A DNA stretch of 64,000 nucleotides from Serripes groenlandicus (taxonomy: Eukaryota > Mollusca > Bivalvia > Cardiida > Cardiidae). The first letter of the stretch is position 1, and the number at the start of each line of letters is the position of its first letter. The DNA lies in the NCBI GenBank assembly GCA_031761405.1, contig JASEVX010000036.1:992001-1056000 (forward strand), in the 5' to 3' direction. Both the position numbers and the translations under genes were made by a program. Positions 24,089-34,300 of this stretch are shown here, piece after piece. The notes beneath the pieces are model-generated. The model was not told the origin of the DNA, searched no databases, and was given only the letters and a program-made list of their open reading frames with translations.

Positions 24089-24435
24089 AATACCCTTATT
24101 TTCAAGTTGAGAACAAATCACGGAACAACGATATCCAACATGTGTGATAACAAAAACACGTCATACACGCGACTACTGATGACGTCATTTTGACCTTTAT
24201 CTTTATTATGTTTATTGTTAAGTTGTTAGATTTTACACATTGAAAACTGCAATAATACGTTATTTTGAATAAATGACGAGTCTTAATTGTTTAAAACATT
24301 GTTGTTGGTTTTTTTCTTATTCAAAAATGATGAGGACTACTTTTTTATGCGGTGAATCACAAGTTCTCATGAAGAATAGGTTATTCGGTCTTTGTTTTGA
24401 TGTTGTCAATATTTTTCATTAAAACACACTGTTTA

Positions 24436-24613
24436 GGTGATAAAAAGAATCCATCACTCGTTTTTCTTTGGAGAAGATTTCTTAAATTCGTCTCGAAAAA
24501 GAGAGTTATTAACCTCGCCAAGAGGCTCGGTTAATAACCGTCTTTTTCTAGACTCATTTAAGAAATCTTGATCTCCAAAGAAAACTCATGATGGATCCTA
24601 TATATATCTACTT
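24436..24613. repeat. Foldback hairpin element, member 2
   Basis: Same plan as 23914-24088: TAAAAAGAATC at the left edge and GATCCTATATATATC at the right. Core arms are 24449-24517 and 24526-24596. Paired blocks are ATCCATCA, TTTCTTTGGAGA, AGATTTCTTAAAT, GAAAAAGA and GTTATTAACC. The unpaired CTCGT/TTCGT/CTCG/CTCAT motifs lie at 24457, 24487, 24514, 24526, 24552 and 24585. Outside the centre and edges, the stem sequence is unrelated to member 1, yet pairing is kept. Confidence 0.85.
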
Positions 24614-26060
24614 ATTGTACCAAAATAAGTACAGTACCATCTCGGTATGCATTATTCATATCACCTTATGTGTTTTCGTAATGGATCTCTTTTCTGAAAT
24701 CCATGTACACCGTAATACACTAAGGTCAGTATCAGGTCATTGTTATTGAGAACCCTTTTAAATCAAAGCGCCAATGGCACTGTAGTGGCGATCGTATGGA
24801 AAATCCTGCAAAGTAACAAGCAGTATATCGGTGTAGGGCTTGCGATGACTCTGGTGCGGGTATATTTGAGAATGTATCAACCCTGCATCTTTTGACAGTA
24901 GAATAATGTTAGTTTGCCAGAATGTTGTCTTGGTGATTATTTAGTTACGTTCTGAAATTGGTCATGATGTGTTCAAAATTAGGCCATTCCAAAGTTATGA
25001 AAAATCTAGTTGGTATTCGATAGACTACCGTTTTAGCTCATTAGAATGGCTATTTGTAATCTAAATTGTTCGGGTAATCACATGTTTATCACCAGGTCGT
25101 TAGGCCATATTAAGATAAAATATATTTTACACTTTAGAAATGACTATATTATCAAGAAAGGAGAGAAAACAGTATCCATTAGTTTGGTGTTTGTTTCAAT
25201 GATGTCCGATATTAAACAGGTCTGTTCAATTTAGTCTCTTCACATTGCATGATTGAGGGTTGTCAGAGACATATAAACACAGTGTATTTATATGTCTCTG
25301 AGGTTGTTAAACTGCTTCGAATAATGCGAGTGCAAAAACAAACACAAAACATGCTCCAAAAGCACAATTTCACCATTTGCCAAACTGTTCAATTTATAAA
25401 AATATTGGCCTATATTATAATGCTCGATCTCCAAACTAAATTAGGCTACACTGTCGGCATTGATTGCTAATTGACTCTAGAACGTGCAGACGTGTATACA
25501 TAACGTGTGTACACACTGACATCGTGTGTCCTTTAAACCTTTGTAAACCAGTCTTATCATCTAGACGCTTTCATATATTTAAACAACTACAAAATAAAGC
25601 GTATTTATAATATTGAGATTTACAAGCTCTTCTGGTTTTTGGTCTCGCGAGCTATTTATAGAACTTTTTGGAATTTCCAGATTTGAGTATCATCAGAGTT
25701 GCCGTTATTTGCAAGGCAGAACGCGCAATGATATTTATTATCTGCCAAATCATGACGAAGATAATATTTACATATTTTAACTCTATGTAGATGATGTCTC
25801 GATAAAACTCAAATATTAGTAACAATCCGGTACCAAAGTAGCACTGACATAATTATTATTAATCACGTCTCTGCATCAATGATGGAACTATAACGGATGT
25901 GAGTAAATTAGTTTGCAGTAAGGAAAACAAATATCAACCGATTGTTCAAAACCGACTATGTAAATATTTTTCGTTGTTGTTGTTTCTGTTAGCATTGTGG
26001 CGATTGTCAAACCAATCGCCACAAAAAGTGATATAAAACTGTCCAAGATTTTTGACGGTT
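24614..26060. other. Non-coding stretch, no gene recognised
   Basis: Short open frames only, none with a recognisable family. The clearest structure is a perfect 14-bp inverted repeat, CAGAGACATATAAA, at 25264-25300 with a 9-nt loop. Confidence 0.5.
25264..25300. other. Perfect 14-bp stem-loop
   Basis: CAGAGACATATAAA and TTTATATGTCTCTG separated by 9 nt. It could form a small hairpin. There is no T-run or gene end beside it to suggest a function. Confidence 0.7.
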
Positions 26061-27400
26061 ATCTTTTACCCACATACTGACGCTTTCTGACGCCTCTGTC
26101 GCAGACGACATTTAAAAACCTAGTGACAAAAGGAATCAAAGTACTGAAAGTACTTGTAACGAATTATTTCGAACATGTATTGTAAAATCTAATTTATGAA
26201 TGCAATTGATCATGCTATTGCACAATTTAGTCTATTTTATTATTATTAATATTTTTGTCCAGAGATTTTTTTTTATCAGTTGACAGTTTTAGTAAATGTA
26301 GCATTTCAACGGCGATGCGAGCGTTTAACATGCACACTAACTCTTTCACTGAGCTCTGCGTAAAGTCCGTCAAAACACCCATGGCATATTTGTGAGATTT
26401 ACATTGTTAGTTCGATTTGTTTTCGTCACCAGGGGCGGATCCAGGATTTCGGCTTATATTATAACTATGTTTCATGTGAGTGAATTAATTATTATAAATC
26501 TATAATGTTTAACAAATCGCATAAAATAAGAATTAAAAAAAAAAAAAAAAAGAACAGTTTCAATTGGGACTCGAACTCGCGTCCATAAATAGTCCATGAT
26601 TAGTAGTTCTACACGCTCTCCATTACACCACGGTACTTTGATACAACGTATGAGCGTTACTTTCGTGTATATATATTAAGCTAACTGAATGCGCGCGTAT
26701 GTAAACCATGATCTATAATTAGAAAGCCCCTTTGATCATCGTTATCATGTTGGAAAAAGGAGAAACAACGGCGATGCGAGCGTTTAAAATGCACACTGAC
26801 TATTTCACTGAGCTCTGCGTAGTGGCATAGTTGTGAGATTAACATTGTTCTATACAGCGTGGGGTCGACTTCTAGTGAATGGGCATACGACTAAAATTCA
26901 TACTCGTGCCTTATACGTACCTGCCGACAAATGAAATATATATGCGCGTACTGTTAATTTGATATTTTCTAGAAAATTGATTATCTATGATGATTCGATA
27001 GTATAATTATGACTTCACTGTATTGAAATAACACGTAGAAGTCATTTTAATATCGAAAAAATACTAGGACTATTTAGGTGCAGCGAATGTGTATTCTAAG
27101 CGGAAGTGTAGTTTAACCGTGACTTCCGGAAACAAACACGATCGCATTAACTGTATTATTTTTTGAGAAAAAATAATTCGTTAAAAACTGCTCATAACGA
27201 GCAATTTATCCTTTCGTCACAATCTTTTCAATTCTGTTCAATAATAAAACTTCAATTTTTAAAAAGATATTCCATTTTTTTGCCTAGTTATTTAACAAGG
27301 CCGTCCGCTTCAGATATGGTGTACGAATATGAAGGGAATATTTTAAACTCGCACACTCGTATAGAGACACCAATGGGCAACAATATATAATTTTCCCATA
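26061..27400. other. Non-coding, repeat remnants
   Basis: Half of a family B MITE at 26069-26133 (GACGCTTTCTGACGCC, GCAGACGACATTTAAAA). A near-duplicate segment of about 85-105 bp (AACGGCGATGCGAGCGTTTA) lies at 26308 and 26766. A transposon-end-like CAGGGGCGGATCCAGG is at 26430, with no partner found. A minus-strand tRNA-like stretch at 26560-26640 (GGTGTAATGG and GAGTTCGAGTCCC) is probably a SINE head. A family B remnant is at 27160-27320. Confidence 0.5.
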
Positions 27401-27429
27401 TGACTGATTTTCAAGGCTCTTTGCAGAAA

Positions 27430-27593
27430 TTATTGTCTGATATGGTAACGATTTCCCGAATCCTGTAGGCAAAACAGCTATGCAATCTCTACCGAACCAA
27501 AATGCAGTCAAATATCTGCTTTTGTTCGGGCTTAAACTTTTGCACTTCGAATTGATGTAAAACATTATCGATCGTTTCTATAGACGCAGCCAT
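27430..27593 (-). pseudogene. RecQ-like helicase N-terminal fragment, frameshifted
   Basis: From ATG 27593 the minus strand reads MAASIETIDNVLHQFEVQKF then KPEQKQ, a typical helicase Q-motif region (KPEQ). It runs into a stop at about 27489. One frame over, it continues GRDCIAVLPTGFGKSLPYQ, a Walker A motif (TGFGKS) with the LPTGxGKS...YQ pattern of RecQ-like SF2 helicases. A single frameshift just before the Walker A separates the two. No further helicase motifs follow, so this is one degraded 5' exon. It lies about 165 bp beyond the lectin receptor stop codon, on the same strand. RecQ-like fragments of this kind are common and repetitive in mollusc genomes (from memory). Confidence 0.65.
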
Positions 27594-27757
27594 TTTGAAG
27601 CAAAACCGAGCGTTTGTTGTATCGTGCGATTTCATTGGACAAAAAAACGAGCACCGGCTTATGATTATTTAAATGAGTTGGGTCAATTTGAGACGACCTA
27701 ATAAGACCTGTAGTCAGATCCAATATACGTATAACATAGAAGTTTTTTGGTCTGATT

Positions 27758-28322
27758 TTAATGAGATTGGTTAATAACGTACCCGTCATCAGTCAACATA
27801 ATACTACTACGATGCGAGTCTATATCACGTGATCGTTGGTTATTTTGTTTTAACTCAGTGTCACGTGGTCCCACAGCTTCATTGGTTGCTAGCTCAGCAT
27901 TTAGATATATGTAACCTGAAGCAGATCGTTTTGGCATGAGGTCTCGTTCCATATCGATGTACCCAGATATAGATTTAATTACTGTCTTATTGTTTGGATC
28001 GTGTGATCTTGTTGCTGATTTCGCTTCGTCAACTGTCTGTTGTCTGTTATCTGAATCTGGTCCTAATGGGCTACTATAAACATGTTCGCTTGAAGACACC
28101 CTCTCCAGTGTTTGGTATTCGTTATTACTTGTCCCTGGGCAGTCGTAGATATTCGCCTCTGCGTATTGCCCGCGAAGAAGGCCGTTCGTGGATTGTGTTT
28201 TTGCGGCGCCTTGTTTTAACCCGTCAGATGGATAACTGCGAAAGACGTCATCTAGCCCAGTATAGACATGCTCATTAAACGACAGTCCAGTAGTGTTGGT
28301 AGGTTGTTGACTGTCCCTTTTT
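27758..28322 (-). CDS. Lectin receptor exon 6 (cytoplasmic tail)
   Basis: Acceptor TTATTTTAG|AAAAAGG, phase 2. A single 187-residue tail follows, rich in Ser, Asn and Asp and without hydrophobic segments. Tyrosine sites by predicted residue number: Y257 (HVYTGL), Y267, Y290, Y296 (NIYDC), Y306 (NEYQTL), Y319 (HVYSSP), Y358 (GYIDM, a YxxM of the PI3K-p85 type), Y374/Y376 (GYIYL) and Y418 (GYVIN, resembling a Grb2-type YxN site). Two YxxL sites are too far apart for a classic ITAM. TAA at 27758-27760. Confidence 0.9.
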
Positions 28323-31300
28323 CTAAAATAAGAAACAAGTTATGTATTCGTGTAAACTAGGGATGGCAACGATTACCAAAATAAGTATTCGAATATTCGA
28401 TCACGAAGTTACCAAATATTCGAATATTCGACCCATTTGTGCATGCTTCGCCAACAAAGAGTTTATAAATGCGTTTTTTGCTGTAAAGTTATCTTACTGT
28501 TGTCTTATTTTGTTCATATTCCAGGACTCGCATTTACATGTCCGTCAAACCCGTGAATTTCAAAGAAAACAATGTTACTTGCTTAATGTATTTGTTTACG
28601 AAACATTTAGTTCTGATTACAATGTATACAACTGAAATACTGTTAAAATGATATGAACTATTCCCAATTCGCAAATCTTTTCATAACATGGCAAATCGGT
28701 CAAGGACCGTCGTGAAGGGTGGATGTCGTTATTTGAGTAGAAATGTGGTACTGCCAGCTAGGAGAAATTTAACCTTTCTGTTGTTGTTTTATAGAACATG
28801 GGCACGAAGTATTCCCAGTACCGGATTGCTAATCACAAATTGCACGGCCAAACCGCCCGATTTTCTGATTGATGTATAATTAAATAATTGTTTTTAAGTT
28901 ACTGCGTTTTGGAACGAAACTATCGATATTGTTTCGATCACTTTCATAGCCCAAAGCAAGGAGTATCAGTTTAACATGTTATCTACAGTATTGACATCTT
29001 ATACAATAAGCGTAGAATGGACTATCAGTAACCCTTTACTTGTAGTTTTTAACAAAAAAGCGTAGGTATCGTCAATTTGATTTATATACATTAGTTTTAG
29101 AATAGTCTGATTTTCATCGAATATTCGACCATACGAACGAATATTCGAATATTCGCTGCCATCCCTAGTTTAACCGTAAAACTAACTGATCATCAATTAG
29201 TTATTTTCCGTTTTTCACAGAATCTTTACGGGAAAACCCGTTGATAATATTTGGGGAGCGCCAAGCTCAAGATGAAATTTGATAGATAAGTCTCACTTGA
29301 ATTGAAAAATAGTAAAGAAATTAAAAATTACGGAAAATCTTGCTAAAAGAAAGCTCATGAACAAATGTATAATTTTAAAACAAGGGAAAAAGTCTTAACG
29401 CTGTTCAATTGGGGTTTTGCCCATTCAAGAAACGATCCACAACACGCATTACAACAATCTACGGGATATATCCATATCACCGTGCGTCTCCGTCAGCACT
29501 CTGTTCCAGATCGTATTATCTCAGTCGGTAGCCGTGCGGGCTGTCAATCCAGGCGTTGTGAGCTCTAACCCCAGCTCGGCCAACGTTATTTCCAACGTTT
29601 GACAACATTCACTGTGATAAGCGTCATTCGTCTTCCATCTAATGGGCTGTCAGTCTATGTGTAAAAGCCACCAGTTGTTTTGAAAGTCTGTTGTGCGGAG
29701 TACTGGTGTGGAAAAGCAATGCAATGTAGGTCGCCGTGATATGATTGAAAATTATTGGAAACGACATTAAACCCTAATCAATGTCCTTAATCTTCTCATC
29801 TGTAGAAAGGTTCTGACCAAATCTCAACTATTTGTGTAAGTAATCTGACAGTAAACATCATTAATTTTAAACCCGCCCAAAAGTGTGAGTAATCGTCACA
29901 AACCACCACCGTGGTGGAGTGGATAGAGCGCCTGTGACCGGTCTAGACATACACCGTGGTGGAGTGGATAGAGCGCCTGTGACCGGTCTAGACATACACC
30001 GTGGTGGAGTGGATAGAGCGCCTGTGACCGGTCTAGACATACACCGTGGTGGAGTGGATAGAGCGCCTGTGACCGGTCTAGACATACATTTGAGCCGTTC
30101 CACGAGAAAACCAACACTATTGACTCTACGTAATGTATCGACCCAGATCAGCCTGCGCAGTCCAATCCGGGCAGGCACTTTTCGCCTCCAGTGGATTTTC
30201 GGTTTCAATAATAATTATTCTATACCTCTATCCCGCTGTAACGGAATGTGTCGCGGATTGCGCAGGCTGATCTGTTTCGATACATAACGCAGAGTCAATA
30301 ATGTTGGTTTCCTCGGGGAAATGCTCATTTAAATGTTGTAGTGGTAGCTTCCCTCATTGGCGCTCAGGGTTGCGGGGATAGCTTTAGGACTGATGCACAA
30401 CTTACTTGGTGAATAGTACCGGTATAACTGGTAATTAATCCATTGATTGATTGAGGTTTAACGCCGTTTTCAACAATTTTTCAGTCATATCACGGAGGCA
30501 AGTTCACCTACTCATATGTTCCCTGGTTTTCTTACAACAGTACCCCACACAACATACTCTCCAAGCAACTGGCTGCTTTTCAACATATACTGTTAGCCCA
30601 TTGGTGAAAGACGAATGACGCTTGTCACAGTGACTTTTGTCAAACGTCGGAAGGATGTTGGCCCAGCTGGGGTTCGAACTCTCAATCCCGGGATTGACAA
30701 CCCGCGTCGCTACCGGCTGAGCTACCGGAGTTCGGCTGGTAATTAAACCAGGAAACACTGTTATAACACTTAAATACTGAAAAAGGCGCTGTAAAACATC
30801 ATTAAAATAAACAAACATTCAAAGTAATCGTTAAAACAAAGGTGAGTGACATACCTGCGCACTGTTACCAAGATGATAACCAACACTAACACCAAAATGA
30901 GGGCAGAGAAAAGGGAGATAATTATTGGAATTGCGTCATTCGATGGATTGATTGGGTGATTTGACTCTTCGGACGATGACGTACTTGATGACGACGGGGT
31001 TGGTGTTGTCATGTTGAACATATCTGTTAATTAATGAAAATACACGCATTAGATAAGTATTCAGGCCTTTGTTACTGGTCGTCTGTATGTAGCTGTTACA
31101 TGTTATGCATTATCTCCCTTTATCACACTATTTTCAAATCCTAATCAGTAGTTATATTTTCATTTATCGAGATTTGTCATTCATTTGCCTTGACATTTTC
31201 AAATTCGTCTGCTGCAGATGTGTTGTATGTTGCATTTTAATTCACATTTCTCCGTTTATGCACGGAGTTGTTATAACAGCTACTTATCTTTAAGGGTCAT

Positions 31301-34300
31301 ATATTCTGACTGACTGCATTATGCAATTTAAACCAGTTATAGGCTAGGACATTTGCCTTGCCGATGGACACTCCAAATTGAGTGCCGCAACTGGAGACCG
31401 AACCCGGGACGACCAGTTCAACATACCAGACGCTAACCACTCGGCCACGGTGAACACATTAAACGGGTTGTTTACGTATGTTAACAGCTGAGTGATAAAC
31501 AGAAAACGTAAATTTGAAAATATCATGTGGATAATGGGCATTACATTTTTTTTTAATCTTGTTTTTTATATAGATTGTTATTTGTTTGTATGGTATTTTA
31601 TGCTACTTTCCAAAGTATTTTAGTTAAATGAGCCGTCCCGCGAGAAACATACGGCCTCTGCGTAATGTATCGACCCAGATCAAGACTGATCTAGGCCGAT
31701 ACATTCCGTCTCAGGGGGATAGAGTAATGATTCCTGAACTAGAAAATCCACAAGAGGCGAAAACGTCTATCCGGGTAAGCCTGCGCGACATGCTTAGGCT
31801 GATCCGGGTCGATACTTTACGCAGAGTCAACACTGTTGGTTTTCTCGCGGGACGGCTCATATCACGGAGTTTCATGCTTCCTTCGTCTGCGCATTGGTCG
31901 CAATGCTAACCCCACAACCCTGAAAACCAAAGAGGTAGAACATTACTACCATTTCAAGAATATTGTATGACCCGACGGGGAATCGAACCCTGGTCTTCCG
32001 CTCTCTATGCGGACGCCCTAACGATAACAACAGAGAGGCGACTACATCAATTGTGAAGCAATTTCTATTTACTGCTTTATGTCCGATTTTATACCTCATT
32101 TCTGATTCCTAAACAAATCACAAATCGTGCAAAGGGCGTGGACATTGTCGGAACATTGACCCTGACCACGAACAGACAACCAATACAGTACAAGATGCCC
32201 ATGCTTAAACCCCGGTCTATCGCTATCATTGATTGAGTATTAACGTCGTTTTCATCTATTGTTTTCAATCATATCCTGTCGACCAGTTCACCTATGTGTT
32301 CCTGGCTTTTTGATACCCATACTCTGGTAACTGGCTGCTTTTCTATATATTGTAGACGGTTTGCCAACTGTCATTCAAGTCTGTGTTGTATGCACACAGT
32401 GATTATGTAGGTTATGAGCACGTGTTTCGATTTGTTGAAAAATACTCCTGACGGAATAAAGTGGCTGTTACACTCCCTGTATTGTCGTCTTTGAACAATT
32501 CAAAAGAAATGCAAGAGTGAAACCTATTAGGCAAACAGGCGTATTTTCAGATTTAGCTAAAACAGTGGTTGAAACGAGGTTGTAAGCTAAACGTTTTTTA
32601 TTAACGAAATTAAAAAAGACTTACTAAAAAAGACATAATTTTTCATTTTCTTATGGATTTTTGTAAGAATCTGAAAATGTTACTTACACAAAGAAGAAGA
32701 AGAAGAAGAGGAAAAAGAAGAAGTCGTTATATGTTAAATTGTACAAGGACTTTCTTTACGAAACTGAAAGATCTACTTACGAAAAGAGTCATAATTGCTC
32801 AATTTCATAAGAAAGTTTTACTAAAGCCATAGCTTTACCTATAGAAACGTTTTAATTGCTTATTTTCATAAGGTCTTACTATTTACTCAAACCTTTTCCC
32901 CTATTATTTGCTCAATTACTGCAAGATTTGACAACGAAAACAATTGCAAAAACTTTTTTTTCTCCCAAATTGAGAAATGACTTACAACATGCGCGGTTGT
33001 AAGCTAAACGTTTTTTATTAACGAAATTAAAAAGACTTACTAAAAAAGACATAATTTTTCATTTTCTTGTGGATTTTTGTAAGAATCTGAAAATGTTACT
33101 TACACAAAGAAGAAGAAGAAGAGGAAAAAGAAGAAATCGTTATATGTTAAATTGTACAAGGACTTTCTTTACGAAACTGAAAGATCTACTTACGAAAAGA
33201 GTCATAATTGCTCAATTTCATAAGAAAGTTTTACTAAAGCGATAGCTTTACCTATAGAAACGTTTTAATTGCTCATTTTCATAAGGTCTTACTATTTACT
33301 CAAACCTTTTCCCCTATTATTTGCTCAATTACTGCAAGATTTGACAACGAAAACAATTGCAAAAACTTTTTTTTCTCCCAAATTGAGAAATGACTTACAA
33401 CATGTTATATTTGTTCAATTTCATAACATCAATAAGATAATTTACAGAGAAAAGTCATAATAACGTAATAACATAAGGGTGTTCTGTAATCAACTCAATG
33501 AATGTACTCCATTTCATAAGGACTTTATTTACGAAACTTGAAAGTCGCTTATATCAACAGAATTCACAATTCACTCTATGTCATGAGTATTAATAACTGC
33601 ACAGCAAGATTTACTTACGAAAAAACATAATTGCAACATTTCAGTAGTACTCTTTACGAAACTGAAGACTTACATGTAATTACATTTACTGAAATTTTAT
33701 GAAATTGAACTCAAAGGTTTAATTGACAAAAACGTGATAATTGGTATTACTTTGAAAAGTCTAAACTGCTAAATTACACAAGGACTTACTGTACGAAGCT
33801 GAAAGAATTTACTAAGCCTGACCTGTATTTTTGCAGACGAAATACAGCTTTTTATCACAATAGTAATCGTTGAGTTTGCCTCGGAATCCAGTTTCTGTGG
33901 ACATCTGTAGACAGTTCTCGCCAGTTGATGGAAACTCGAATTCGTTTAGAATTCCACCACCGTTATCAGGGTTGCCTGTAATATTATTCCAGTTATTACC
34001 AAGACAAATAAACAAGACGGATGAAAACATACATATAGGTGGAAGAATAAAAGAAAAGTGATGACAATCTATGTACAGACCAGGAAAACAGTCATTTACG
34101 TAAAGAAGAAAACATTGGTAGATAATGTGACATGAACAATTATAGGAATTTTTGTCCTATTATATTGCAACATTGCTTTCGAAAGTCGTCTGGTGCTAAA
34201 GATGCCGCTTGTATTATGAATTAGCGGCCATAGTTAAGTTTACTTTGCCAAAGCTCATTTCCCAACCTAGTCCTGGTTAGTTTACTTGGTCAATGCCCAT

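Noticed and set aside
26430..26445. CAGGGGCGGATCCAGG as the end of a complete hAT element
   Set aside because: No inverted partner was found within the following kilobase; may be a fragment.
29908..30090. CRISPR-like array of direct repeats
   Set aside because: Units are contiguous 45-bp repeats with no variable spacers, in a eukaryotic genome; a minisatellite.
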